Below are positions 25,450-34,601 of a stretch of 64,000 bases of DNA, piece by piece. The stretch lies in assembly GCF_947077765.1 (NCBI RefSeq), contig NZ_CAMTTF010000002.1, forward strand, positions 558,001-622,000. Direction: 5' to 3'. Source of the DNA: Salinibacter grassmerensis. Lineage in GTDB: Bacteria; Bacteroidota; Rhodothermia; Rhodothermales; Salinibacteraceae. The translations under genes and the position numbers were made by a program. The notes below the pieces were generated by a model that saw nothing but the letters and a program-made list of their open reading frames with translations, made no database searches and was not told the DNA's origin. The stretch's first letter is position 1. Each line of letters begins with the position of its first letter.

Positions 25450-27093
25450 CTACAGTTCCACGACCTGATGGGCAGAGGTGTCGGTATGAAGCGCGTGCCG
25501 CAGGTCGTCGAGCAAGGTGGGACTGTACTTGTTGAGGTAGTACAGCACGTTGATCGTGCGTTCCTGAAGCGCCCCGTTTGGACGGAGGTTCGTGTGGGCC
25601 TTTTTGAGCTGCGACCGAACCTCATCCTGCTGGCGTTTCTCGGCCCGGACGACCTTTTGCTTCAGCGACTCCATCTCGTCCATGATTGCCGACCGTGCCG
25701 CCTCGGTCGAGGCGCCGAGCGTCCGGTCCACAGCCTCCACTTCGGGCTTTAGGGCATTGAGGGTCTGGTGAAGCTGTGGCAGGGCCTCCGAGAAGAGGGC
25801 GTCCACGTCGACCTCCATCGTGTCGATGACCACGTCCTGAAAGAGCGGCTCCAGGTCGTCGTGGAAGTCCGACACCGACAGGCCGTACTTGTCGAGGACC
25901 TTCTGCACCTTGCCCTCTACCAGGGACACGCTCGCCCGCGGGTGAATGAGGGGCATGTCGAGGTCCGCCCACTCGTAGACCCCGCCGTACTGAGCGAAGT
26001 AGGACACCTCGCCCGGACCCGCAACGTACGCGGCGGTGGGCAAGAGGTGGTCCTGCATCAGCGGACGCAGGACGACGTTGGGACTGAAGCGTTCGGGCGT
26101 CTCGTCCAGACGACTAATCAGCTCGGAGCGCGAGAATGTCCGGTCCGTGCCGCGGAGCCGAAAGGTGTTTTCGTCCTCTAGGTCGATTGCCCAGCGGCTG
26201 TCGTCGCCGAGCCAGAAGAGGTTGGTCGGGCGGGCGTTGACCTGTGCGTGGTAGCCCCGATCCTGGAGCGCCCGGCTGGCCGCGTCCACCTGGGCGACGG
26301 AGGCCTGCGGGTCTTCCAGTTCGCGACGGAAGAGGGGGCGAGTCAGCGCCTTGAGGCGTGCATCGTCGGGATTCATGAACACGAGCCCGTCGTCCTCGAA
26401 GAAGGAGCAGATCAGCCGGGTGAAGGCATCCTCGAGGCGGGTGCCGGGCCTGTAGGCGGCCCGCACATGCTCCATCACGGCCGGCTTGAAGTCGGAGGGC
26501 GGCAGGGCCTCATCGAGCTGGTCGACCACCTCGTGAACCTCGTCGGTCAGGGCGAGTCGCCCGACCGCGCCGGGATTGGCGTCTATGTCGGGTTGGTAGG
26601 AGAGGGGATCAACCTTGTTGCGCCGGAGGACGTGCGCCGTGGCAATCTCCTCAAAGTCGTGGTCTTCGCCCTCCACCCAGAAGACCGGGACGACGGGGCG
26701 CCCCGTCTGGTCGGCCCACTCCTCAATCAACTGGAGCGTAGTGATGGTTTTGTAGATGGTGTAGAGCGGCCCCGTAAACAGCCCCACCTGCTGGCCCGTC
26801 ACCACGGCGATGCTGTCCGGGTCCCGCAGGGTCTCGATGTGGGAGCGGGTGCTTTCGTCGAGGCCCCAGCGCTCGTTCTGGTCGAGCAGCGTGTCGGCGA
26901 GCACGTCGCGGTCGGCAGGGCGCTCGGCCGCCGTCGTGGCCGCCGCCTGGCGGGCCGTTCGGGATTGCCAGTCGCCCGGATAAAAGTCCGCCACCGCGTC
27001 GAAATCGGTGCAGTAGTCGATGAATAGGTCGGGGAAGGCGCCGAGGGCAGCGGGCGAGGTGCGGTGCGCAGCGCTCTCGGTGAGGGACGTCAT
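25450..27093 (-). CDS. bshC: bacillithiol biosynthesis cysteine-adding enzyme BshC
   Basis: Adds cysteine to GlcN-malate in the last step of bacillithiol synthesis, the main low-molecular-weight thiol of many Bacteroidota and Firmicutes. The 547-aa product has the BshC nucleotide-binding core (AVVTGQQVGLFTGPLYTIYKT; VPVFWVEGEDHDFEEI), a central region with YVAGPGEVSYFAQ and a C-terminal coiled coil. Length is typical. ATG 27093 (MTSLTESAAH) was chosen over the longer open frame. bshA and bshB are not in the window. Confidence 0.92.
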   Translation of the reverse strand: MTSLTESAAHRTSPAALGAFPDLFIDYCTDFDAVADFYPGDWQSRTARQAAATTAAERPADRDVLADTLLDQNERWGLDESTRSHIETLRDPDSIAVVTGQQVGLFTGPLYTIYKTITTLQLIEEWADQTGRPVVPVFWVEGEDHDFEEIATAHVLRRNKVDPLSYQPDIDANPGAVGRLALTDEVHEVVDQLDEALPPSDFKPAVMEHVRAAYRPGTRLEDAFTRLICSFFEDDGLVFMNPDDARLKALTRPLFRRELEDPQASVAQVDAASRALQDRGYHAQVNARPTNLFWLGDDSRWAIDLEDENTFRLRGTDRTFSRSELISRLDETPERFSPNVVLRPLMQDHLLPTAAYVAGPGEVSYFAQYGGVYEWADLDMPLIHPRASVSLVEGKVQKVLDKYGLSVSDFHDDLEPLFQDVVIDTMEVDVDALFSEALPQLHQTLNALKPEVEAVDRTLGASTEAARSAIMDEMESLKQKVVRAEKRQQDEVRSQLKKAHTNLRPNGALQERTINVLYYLNKYSPTLLDDLRHALHTDTSAHQVVEL

Positions 27094-27191
27094 GCGGGCA
27101 GTAGGAAGTGGTGGAAAGAGTGAGGCAGCCCGTTGGGGGTATGGGACCGTCGCGGTGATTTGGGGAACCCCGAGACAGACGGCAACGGACA

Positions 27192-27238
27192 ATAAAAAAG
27201 GCGAAGCCGCGGGCACGAGTCCCGCAAGGCTTCGCCAG
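27192..27238 (-). terminator. intrinsic terminator of the bifunctional nuclease gene
   Basis: On the minus strand a 9-bp stem (27228-27236 with 27200-27208) contains an inner GCGGG/CCCGC stem and is followed by TTTTTTATT. It sits 25 bp after the nuclease stop codon, before bshC, so the two genes are probably transcribed separately. Confidence 0.85.
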
Positions 27239-27262
27239 GATCGAGAGTCCGATCAAGAGCCG

Positions 27263-27865
27263 CTAGTTCTGATTCTGCTGCTGCTCCTGCTCCAGGCGCT
27301 GGATTTCGTCGCGGAGCTCGGCGGCCCGTTCGTAGTCCTCCTCCTTCACGGCCTCCTCAAGCTGTTTCTGCATCTGTTCGAGTTCAGTCCCCTCTTCCTC
27401 CTCCGAAGCAGATGTCTCTTCGGCCTGCTCGGCGAGCGAAGAAATGTCCGACTCGTCTTCGGCGACGATGCCGGCCTCGTCCAGTACCGCGGGGGCGACG
27501 AAAATGGGTGCGTCTACGCGCACGGCGAGCGCCACGGCGTCGCTGGGGCGGGAGTCAAGCTGGTGTTCTTCTCCGTCGTGGCGGTATCGGATCTTGGCGA
27601 AGAAGGTGCCTTCGCGAAGTTCGTCGATCACGACCTCGTCCACGTCTACGTCTACAGCCTCAAACGTGTCGCGCAGCAGGTCGTGTGTCATGGGGCGCGG
27701 CGGCTGAATCTTCTCCAGCTCCAGTGCGATCGCCTGGGCCTCAAACGCACCAATGATGATTGGCAGACGGCGGTTGCCCTCAACCTCTCCGAGCACGAGC
27801 GCATAGGCCCCTCCGCTGGAAGGGCTCGTGGAGAGACCAATGATATCTACCCGAGTAAAATCCAT
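27263..27865 (-). CDS. bifunctional nuclease (BFN/DUF151) with C-terminal UVR motif
   Basis: A 200-aa protein. Residues 1-130 match the BFN/DUF151 domain (VDIIGLSTSPSSGGAYALVLGE, LPIIIGAFEAQAIALELE, DSRPSDAVALAVR). The C-terminus is an acidic linker and a UvrB/UvrC-type motif (LEEAVKEEDYERAAELRDEI), the common Bacteroidota fusion. The first domain is linked to DNase and RNase activity in plants; the bacterial role is less clear. A more upstream ATG at 27898 adds 11 residues; 27865 fits the family N-terminus better. Confidence 0.85.
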   Translation of the reverse strand: MDFTRVDIIGLSTSPSSGGAYALVLGEVEGNRRLPIIIGAFEAQAIALELEKIQPPRPMTHDLLRDTFEAVDVDVDEVVIDELREGTFFAKIRYRHDGEEHQLDSRPSDAVALAVRVDAPIFVAPAVLDEAGIVAEDESDISSLAEQAEETSASEEEEGTELEQMQKQLEEAVKEEDYERAAELRDEIQRLEQEQQQNQN

Positions 27866-27946
27866 CGCGAGCTCAGTGAATTCAGAGAAAGTGCTCAATG
27901 CCCGAGAGTGAAGCGGCGGTCCTTCTCGTCGACCAGCAGAACGAAG

Positions 27947-29071
27947 TTACTTTCCAGATACAGCACCCACCTCTTTAAGCGAGACATCCAACGCGTCCAG
28001 AAACGCGTTGTTCTCCTCCTCGGTCCCTGCACTGACGCGCAGATACCCCTCCAGCTCCGGATACCCGCCCATGTTGCGGACGAGAACGCCGCGGTCTGCC
28101 AGGCGATCCTGCAGCGTGTCGGCCGGCACCGGAGTGGTGAAGACGACAAAATTCGCCTGTGACGGCACCACCTCGACCGTGTCCATGGCCTGCAGGGCCT
28201 CGGTGAGCATCGTAATCGAGGCCTCGATGCGCGACACGCGATCCTCAATCAAGTCTGGCCGCCGGAGCACCGCCAGGGCCGTCTGCTCGGCAAACCGATC
28301 CACCATGAAGGGCAGACGCGCCTTCATGAGCTCCGTCACTACGGTGGGATGGGCGAGAAGATACCCGAGGCGCGCGCCCGCCAACCCGAACCCCTTCGAG
28401 AGGGTGCGGAGAATCAGCACGTTGGGGTGCCGCTCGAGTAGTTCGATGGCGGTGCCTTCTGGGTTGAACTCGACGTACGCCTCGTCGATCACCACGAACC
28501 CGGAGCTTGCCGTGACGACCCGCTCAAGCTCGTCGAGCGTCATGGCCAGCCCCGTGGGGTTGTTGGGGGTGGTGAGAATCGTCAGAACGGCGTCGGTCTC
28601 TGCCGCGGCCGTGGCGAGGGCGTCCGTGTCGAACCCGAAGTCGTCCTGGGGCGGCACGATGGTAAGGTCGGCCTCCTGCAGGCGCATCACCTTCTCGTAG
28701 AGAGAGAACATCGGACGGGGCAAAACCACCGGGTCGCCCGGGTCCAGGAAGGCGAGGCCGAAGGTGTAGGTGATTTCGTTGGAGCCGTTGCCGATGAGAA
28801 CCTGATCGGGATCGACGCCGTCGTACTCGGCGAGCGCGTGGCGCAGCTCCTCCGGCTGTTCAGAGGGATACCGGTTCATCTCTACCTGCGCGTGCGCGTC
28901 CAGGAGCTCCTGCTTGAGGCCCTCCGGCAGGTCGAACGGGCTCTCATTCTGGTTGAGCTTTACGTCAATCCCCTCCGGCATGTCCACAATGTACTCGCTC
29001 CGTTCCCGCACGGCGGGCCGGATGTGTTGGAGCACGTCGTCGAGAGGGGGAGAGTCGGTGTCAACGGCCAT
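27947..29071 (-). CDS. hisC: histidinol-phosphate aminotransferase
   Basis: PLP-dependent transamination of imidazole-acetol phosphate in histidine synthesis. The 374-aa fold-type I aminotransferase has KLNQNESPFDLP near the N-terminus, TTPNNPTG, FVVIDEAYVEF and the PLP-lysine segment RTLSKGFGLAGARLGY, all typical of HisC. ATG 29071 is preferred over an open extension of 15 codons. It follows hisD by 81 bp; the other his genes are not here, so this is a split his gene set. Confidence 0.94.
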   Translation of the reverse strand: MAVDTDSPPLDDVLQHIRPAVRERSEYIVDMPEGIDVKLNQNESPFDLPEGLKQELLDAHAQVEMNRYPSEQPEELRHALAEYDGVDPDQVLIGNGSNEITYTFGLAFLDPGDPVVLPRPMFSLYEKVMRLQEADLTIVPPQDDFGFDTDALATAAAETDAVLTILTTPNNPTGLAMTLDELERVVTASSGFVVIDEAYVEFNPEGTAIELLERHPNVLILRTLSKGFGLAGARLGYLLAHPTVVTELMKARLPFMVDRFAEQTALAVLRRPDLIEDRVSRIEASITMLTEALQAMDTVEVVPSQANFVVFTTPVPADTLQDRLADRGVLVRNMGGYPELEGYLRVSAGTEEENNAFLDALDVSLKEVGAVSGK

Positions 29072-29152
29072 GGGCCCGGCGGGGCGTATCGAAGGGAAAA
29101 GTCGAGTAGTGTACACGAAAGGTACCAGCGGGCGAACACAATGTCTCCGGGG

Positions 29153-30460
29153 TCACGGCTTTTTCGAACCCGATCCGTCGTTGCGATCGAGCCGTGCCCG
29201 GATCGCCTCGGCGTGGGCCTGCAGGTCTTCGGCCTCCGCGATGGTCGCGATCTTCGGTCCGGTCTCGTCCAGTCGGTCCTTGGTGTAGGAAAGGACGGAC
29301 TGCGTGCGCACGAAGTCGTCGACCCCAAGGGCGGAAGCATGGCGGGCCGTGCCGCCCGTGGGCAGCACGTGGTTGGGTCCCGCAAAATAGTCGCCCACGG
29401 GCTCGGACGAGTACTCGCCCAGAAAAATGGCCCCGGCGTGGCGGATGTGGGTCATGGTCTGCCAGGGGTCGTCCACGTGCAGCTCCAGGTGCTCCACGGC
29501 GAGGTCGTTCATCAGGTCAATGGCCGCGTCCATCGTGTCGGGCACGACGCACGCCCCGTAGTCGGTCAGGGCCTGCTCAATCACGTCGGCGCGGTGGAGG
29601 CCGGGCACCATCGCCTCTACGTGGTCCTGCACCGCCTCGGCCAGGGGCCGGTGGGGCGTGATGAGGACTGCGGAGGCCCGCTCGTCGTGCTCGGCCTGGG
29701 AGAGCAGGTCGGCGGCCACGAATTCCGGGTCGGCCGTGGCGTCGGCCAGCACGCCGATCTCACTGGGGCCGGCCACCGAGTCGATCCCTACGCGCCCAAA
29801 CACCTTCTTTTTCGCGGCGGCCACGTACGCGTTGCCCGGGCCCACGATCGTGTCGACCGCCGGCACCGACTTGGTCCCGTACGCGAGTGCCCCGACGGCC
29901 TGTGCGCCTCCAACGGCGTAGATGTGGTCCAGGCCGAGAAGGGCGGCGGTGGCGAGGACGAGCGGGTGAGGCCGCCCATCGTCCTGCGGGGGGGAGACGA
30001 GGTGGATCTCGTTGACGCCCGCGACCTGTGCAGGGAGTGCATTCATGAGCAGACTCGACGGATAGAAGGCCGTGCCGCCCGGCACGTACAGCCCGGCCCG
30101 CTCCATCGGCACCACACGCTGTCCCAAGATCACCCCGTCCCCGTCGTCGGTGAACCAGGACTCGTCCAGCTGCTTGTCGTGGAAGTGGCGAATGTTGGCC
30201 GCGGCCTCCTCAAGCGCGTCGCGCAGGTCGTCGTCGAGCGCGTCGACCGCACCGTCGAGCACCGAGGCCGGAACCTTGACCGGGTCGGGGCGCACCCCGT
30301 CGTACTTTTCGGTCAGCTCGATGAGCGCGTCGTCGCCCTCCGCACGAATCCGCGCCAGGATGTCCTCGACGGTGGCGTCCACCGCGTCGCTGAAGGTGCC
30401 GCCCCGGCTCACGATGGCGTCGAGGCGAGCGGTGTCGTCGGGCGTGATTAGGGGAATCAT
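29153..30460 (-). CDS. hisD: histidinol dehydrogenase
   Basis: Two-step NAD-dependent oxidation of histidinol to histidine. The 435-aa protein carries the HisD signatures: ERAGLYVPGGTAFYPSSLLMNALPA (written here in part), AVGGAQAVGALAYGT, VGPGNAYVAAAKK, DSVAGPSEIGVLAD and the C-terminal HVLPTGGTARHASALGVDDF. ATG 30460 (MIPLITPDDT) was selected; the extra 43 open codons upstream are unlike the family. First gene of the hisD-hisC pair; transcribed divergently from rlmN. No His-rich leader peptide was found upstream. Confidence 0.95.
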   Translation of the reverse strand: MIPLITPDDTARLDAIVSRGGTFSDAVDATVEDILARIRAEGDDALIELTEKYDGVRPDPVKVPASVLDGAVDALDDDLRDALEEAAANIRHFHDKQLDESWFTDDGDGVILGQRVVPMERAGLYVPGGTAFYPSSLLMNALPAQVAGVNEIHLVSPPQDDGRPHPLVLATAALLGLDHIYAVGGAQAVGALAYGTKSVPAVDTIVGPGNAYVAAAKKKVFGRVGIDSVAGPSEIGVLADATADPEFVAADLLSQAEHDERASAVLITPHRPLAEAVQDHVEAMVPGLHRADVIEQALTDYGACVVPDTMDAAIDLMNDLAVEHLELHVDDPWQTMTHIRHAGAIFLGEYSSEPVGDYFAGPNHVLPTGGTARHASALGVDDFVRTQSVLSYTKDRLDETGPKIATIAEAEDLQAHAEAIRARLDRNDGSGSKKP

Positions 30461-30642
30461 AGACGTGGAGATGCACGAAGTAAACGAGATAGGACGGATA
30501 GATCTATTTTCGAACCGGGGGAATGTTTTGGGGCGGACGTTGAAAGGTTGGAACGCCCGCAGCGGAGGCATGCATCGAGGGGGAGTCAATGCCCCAGCGG
30601 AACCGAAACGTCCGGTGCACGCGCAGCGTTTGCCAGTGTGAT

Positions 30643-31749
30643 ATGCCCGATGTTAAAACTGCCTCCCATACCGTTGGCACCGCCGAAGACCGCGTGGACC
30701 TCAAGACGATGGGCCGTGCGGGGCTGAAGGACTTCGTGGCCGACCACGGCGTGCCTCCCTACCGCGGCGACCAGCTCTTCAACTGGATCTACGGGAAGGG
30801 GGTCTCCGACTTCGAGCGGATGTCGAACCTCCCCAAGCGGATGCGCCGCGGCCTGCAGCGAGACGCGACGGTCGAAGACATTGAGATCGTGGAGCAGCAG
30901 CAGGCGGCCGATCAGACCGTGAAGGCCCTCTTCGAGCTGCCCTCGGGGCGGGAGGCCGAGACGGTGCTCATCCCTGCCATCGACGAGCGGGGCGAGGCGC
31001 GGCGCCTCACGGTGTGTGTGTCGAGCGAGGTCGGCTGCGCGATGGGGTGCGAGTTCTGCGCCACCGGCCTGATGGGCTTCCGCGAGAACCTCACGCCCGG
31101 GGCCATCTTCGACCAGGTGTGGCACATGAACGAGGTCGCCCACGAACGCTTCGGGCGGCCCGTGACCAACATCGTATTCATGGGGATGGGAGAGCCGCTC
31201 CTCAACTACGACGCGGTGCTCGACAGCATTTCCATTCTGACCGACGAGGACAGCCTCAACCTCTCGGCCCAGAAGATTACAGTGTCCACCGTCGGCCTCG
31301 CGCGCCGCATCAAGGACCTGGCCGACGACCAGCTGCGCACCAACCTAGCCGTCTCCCTGCACGCGCCGGACAACGAAACGCGCAGCACCATCATGCCGGT
31401 GAACGAGGCGGAGAAGACAAGCCTCCCGGCGTTGAAGGAGGCGCTCCAGTACTACTCTGAGACGACTGGTCGCCAGATCACGTACGAGTACTGCCTCTTC
31501 AGGGGCGTAAACGACAGTGAGGAGGACGCGCGAAACCTCGCCGAAATTACGCGCTGGGCCCCGAGCAAGGTGAACCTGCTCATGTACAACCCGGTCGAGG
31601 GCCTCAACTTCGAGCGCACCTCCGAGGAGCAGCTCGACCGGTTCGTGCAGGTGCTGGTGCAGGAGGGCGTGACCGTGACGGTGCGGCGCAGCCGAGGGCA
31701 GGACATCGACGCTGCGTGCGGGCAGCTCGCCAATGAAGAGGACGCGTAA
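30643..31749 (+). CDS. rlmN: dual-specificity RNA methyltransferase RlmN
   Basis: Radical SAM enzyme that methylates C2 of A2503 in 23S rRNA and A37 in some tRNAs. The 368-aa protein has an N-terminal RNA-binding accessory domain (YRGDQLFNWIYGKGV), the CxxxCxxC cluster motif (GCAMGCEFCATG), FMGMGEPLLNYD, and the conserved second methyl-carrying Cys near the C-terminus (RGQDIDAACGQL). ATG 30643 was chosen over an in-frame ATG 18 codons upstream. Confident assignment. Confidence 0.95.
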   Translation: MPDVKTASHTVGTAEDRVDLKTMGRAGLKDFVADHGVPPYRGDQLFNWIYGKGVSDFERMSNLPKRMRRGLQRDATVEDIEIVEQQQAADQTVKALFELPSGREAETVLIPAIDERGEARRLTVCVSSEVGCAMGCEFCATGLMGFRENLTPGAIFDQVWHMNEVAHERFGRPVTNIVFMGMGEPLLNYDAVLDSISILTDEDSLNLSAQKITVSTVGLARRIKDLADDQLRTNLAVSLHAPDNETRSTIMPVNEAEKTSLPALKEALQYYSETTGRQITYEYCLFRGVNDSEEDARNLAEITRWAPSKVNLLMYNPVEGLNFERTSEEQLDRFVQVLVQEGVTVTVRRSRGQDIDAACGQLANEEDA

Positions 31750-31876
31750 GGGGAACGAGGAAGAGAATCGTCCCCGGATGAGTCTGTATCCCGACGACAG
31801 GCGCGCGCCCCTCGTGCTCTGATTGCCGTCGGCGGGCGTGCACCAATCATCCGTTTGCTTATGCCTGTCTCTGATT

Positions 31877-32119
31877 ATGGCCTATTCCTCTTCTGATGCC
31901 CCCGACTGGCTCACCCGTCTCGTCCAGGGGCTCCTCGGCATCCTCGGCTTCTACGCCGCCGTCCGACTCTTGCCGCGTGTGCTGAAGAGCATGACGCGCC
32001 GCTTCCTGTTCGGGCTCGTCGGGGAAATCCTGCTCGTGGCCCTCGGCCTCTTCCTCACCCGCCGGGCCACAGACCGCCCCGATTCCCAAGACCCCGTCCC
32101 CGCGGAAAAGCGAAAGTGA
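31877..32119 (+). CDS. small membrane protein of unknown function
   Basis: An 80-aa protein with two hydrophobic stretches (LVQGLLGILGFYAAVRLLP and FLFGLVGEILLVALGLFLTR) and a charged tail. No family is recognised. It lies 113 bp upstream of the HerA-like ATPase in the same direction and could be co-transcribed with it. An in-frame upstream ATG at 31823 would add 18 codons. Confidence 0.55.
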   Translation: MAYSSSDAPDWLTRLVQGLLGILGFYAAVRLLPRVLKSMTRRFLFGLVGEILLVALGLFLTRRATDRPDSQDPVPAEKRK

Positions 32120-32232
32120 GCTAGACCGTGGGGAAGAGACACGTCCCGCGACGGAGACGCTGCTTCGCGACGGACCGATCTGTGGGGGAGACCCGCCCTC
32201 CGAACAATCATCCATTGATTCCGCCACCGCCC

Positions 32233-33918
32233 ATGTTTGAAGAAACGGGCTTTCGATCTGATCAGCTCGGCGTCATCACGCACGGGTCGCTGAATGAGGG
32301 CATCGAAATGAAGCTCGACTCGGCGGAGTCCGTGGAGGACGTGGTGGCCGGAACGTTCGTCGTGATTCAGGGGGCGAAGCACGACTTCTTCTGCATGATC
32401 ACGGACATCGAGATTGAGGCGGCCAACGAGCAGATTCTGCTTAACCCGCCCGGCCCGTCCGACGACCTGCTGCGCGAGGTGATGCAGGGGTCTGGCACCT
32501 ACGTGACCGTGCAGCTGAAGCCGATGCTCATGATGCCGAATACCGACCATCCGGAGCTGACGGACGAGGAACCGGCGTCGGTGAAAACCATCCCCACGCA
32601 CTTCTCGCCGGTGGCGCCGGCGGAGGCCGACGACGTGGCCCGCGTCTTCGGGGACGAGACGTGGGAAGGGGGCGACACGTACTTTCACGTGGGCCACCCC
32701 ATCGGGATGGAGGAGACCCCGGTGTGCATCGACCTCGCAAAGTTTGCTGAGCGCTCGAATGCCATCTTCGGCAAGACGGGCACCGGAAAGACCTTCCTCA
32801 CGCGGTTGCTGCTGGCGGGAACGATCGTGACGGGGCGGGCCGTCAACCTGGTGTTCGATATGCACTCCGAGTACGGCTACGGCAGTCAGGCGGAGGGGGC
32901 GGACGGACAAGGACAGTTCGTAAAAGGACTGCGCGATCTTTTCCCGAGTAAAGTGAGCCTCTTCTCACTTGACCCCTCCACCACCCGCCAGCGGGGGCAC
33001 ACGCCGGACTACGAGGTGCACCTGCACGCCGATCAGATTCAGCCAGCCGACATCCTGCCGCTGCGCGATACCCTTAACCTCAACGCCACCGCCGCCGAGA
33101 GCAGCTATCTCCTCAAAAATCAGTACGGCGACCGGTGGCTCACGACACTTCTGGAGGCGCAGAGCGGCGACGACTTCGAGCAGCTGGCCGACGAGACCGG
33201 CGCTCACAAAAGCTCGATTGAGGCGCTGCGGCGCAAACTCGCGCCCTTCCAGGAGTATGACTTCTTCACCACCGAGCCCTCGCCGGAAGACTACGATGTC
33301 CTCGATGCCCTTCTCGAAACTCTAGATTCGGGCACGTCGGTGGTTCTCGAGTTTGGGCAGTACGACGATCTGCGCGTCTATCTGCTGGTCGCCAACGCCC
33401 TCACGCGCCGCATCCGGCGGGCCTACGAGGAGAAAACAAATCGCTACCGCCAGACGCAGAACGAGGGGGACAAGCCGCAGCCCCTCATGATCACGATCGA
33501 GGAGGCGCACAAATTCCTCTCGCCGGACATTGCGCACGAGACGCCGTTCGGCAAGATTGCGCGCGAGATGCGGAAGTTCTTCGTGAGCCTGCTGGTGGTG
33601 GACCAGCGGCCCAGCGCGATCGACGAAGAGGTGCTCAGCCAAATTGGCACCAAGATGGTTGCCAAACTGAGCGACGACAAGGACATTGGCGCGGCCCTCG
33701 TGGGCACGAGCGATGCGTCGTCCCTCCGCGAAATCCTCGCTTCGCTCGACGCCAAGCAGCAGGCTCTCCTGTTGGGGCACGCGGTGCCCATGCCGATCGT
33801 CGTCAAGACGCGAACATACGACCAGGACTTCTACGACGCGCTCCGCAGCCACCCCGCAGCGAGCAGCGTCGACGGGGCGGCCGACCCGGATGAAGAAATG
33901 GAAGACCTGTTTTACTAA
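32233..33918 (+). CDS. HerA-like/DUF87 P-loop ATPase
   Basis: A 561-aa ATPase of the HerA/FtsK superfamily. The N-terminal 120 residues are a beta-barrel (HAS-barrel-like: QLGVITHGSLNEGIEMKL...), followed by Walker A (FGKTGTGKTFLTRLLL, near residue 185), Walker B (MITIEEAHKFLSP) and the sensor/arginine region (VSLLVVDQRPSAIDEEVLSQIGTKM). HerA works with the NurA nuclease in archaeal end resection; no nurA is next to it here, and similar stand-alone proteins are common in bacteria. Function in this organism is inferred only by family. Confidence 0.85.
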   Translation: MFEETGFRSDQLGVITHGSLNEGIEMKLDSAESVEDVVAGTFVVIQGAKHDFFCMITDIEIEAANEQILLNPPGPSDDLLREVMQGSGTYVTVQLKPMLMMPNTDHPELTDEEPASVKTIPTHFSPVAPAEADDVARVFGDETWEGGDTYFHVGHPIGMEETPVCIDLAKFAERSNAIFGKTGTGKTFLTRLLLAGTIVTGRAVNLVFDMHSEYGYGSQAEGADGQGQFVKGLRDLFPSKVSLFSLDPSTTRQRGHTPDYEVHLHADQIQPADILPLRDTLNLNATAAESSYLLKNQYGDRWLTTLLEAQSGDDFEQLADETGAHKSSIEALRRKLAPFQEYDFFTTEPSPEDYDVLDALLETLDSGTSVVLEFGQYDDLRVYLLVANALTRRIRRAYEEKTNRYRQTQNEGDKPQPLMITIEEAHKFLSPDIAHETPFGKIAREMRKFFVSLLVVDQRPSAIDEEVLSQIGTKMVAKLSDDKDIGAALVGTSDASSLREILASLDAKQQALLLGHAVPMPIVVKTRTYDQDFYDALRSHPAASSVDGAADPDEEMEDLFY

Positions 33919-34601
33919 ATCCCACCTCACCGGCTTGGGCTCTGCGCCATACCACCGACACCGCGTCCGCACGCCACGCGTTGGAGATGACGCCCACGGT
34001 GGGCCCCGAAAAGCGTCAGGGAGGCGATGTGCTCCCTGACGAGTGGCAGTCGAATGGAGAAAAGGCGCGATGTGTGTCCCGGGTCCGGACCGCCGTCGAA
34101 CAGGTCTACGCCTGCGTCACCGCCGTGAACGATGTGCCGGAGGGACGAAGGTGGGGGCGGGGCGGAACCCCGCCGTCTCCAGGGTCCTGCGAATCTCCGT
34201 CGGAGAGGGCGTCGTTGATCGCATCCTGAACGTTCTGCAACAGAAGGGCGGCGTAGAGGCTGCGGTATGGATTCCGCTCTCGAGCCTCAATGGGCAGGGA
34301 TGGCAGACGGTCGTTCATGGCGAGAAAAGGGGCAGGTCAGAAGGAACGAAAAGGCACCAGGGGTAGCGTTTTACAGAAAACTTGTTCTACAATTAATTTG
34401 CATCAAACAGTGTGCCAAGACCGTGAGGGTCGGATGAGACATGCTGAACGAGCAGGGAGGGACCGGTCGGGATGCAGAGTTTGGGCAAAATCGAGCCGGG
34501 CGCACATCCTGGTTTGAAACGACCGGGTCGTGCTCGTACGTTCGGTAGTGTCAGTCTTCCCAACGTGGGAGAATGTCTCACCCAACGATGCCCCTCGTCC
34601 C
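33919..34601. other. 683-bp stretch with no secure gene
   Basis: Between the HerA-like gene and the acyl-CoA synthetase. It holds one weak minus-strand frame (listed separately) and otherwise no RNA gene, repeat or terminator that I could recognise. The last 100 bp are AT-richer and probably contain the promoter of the synthetase gene. Confidence 0.5.
34106..34318 (-). CDS. possible small protein, unknown function
   Basis: A 70-codon frame, MNDRLPSLPIEARERNPYRS..., with an amphipathic helical stretch (LYAALLLQNVQDAINDAL) and mostly G or C at third positions, as in real genes here. No family match or ribosome binding site is seen and it is alone in an otherwise empty region, so it may equally be a chance frame. 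Confidence 0.3.
   Translation of the reverse strand: MNDRLPSLPIEARERNPYRSLYAALLLQNVQDAINDALSDGDSQDPGDGGVPPRPHLRPSGTSFTAVTQA

Noticed and set aside
33919-34601. tRNA or other RNA gene in the empty stretch
   Set aside because: No cloverleaf-like arms or conserved T-loop sequence were seen on either strand; no T-run terminators.
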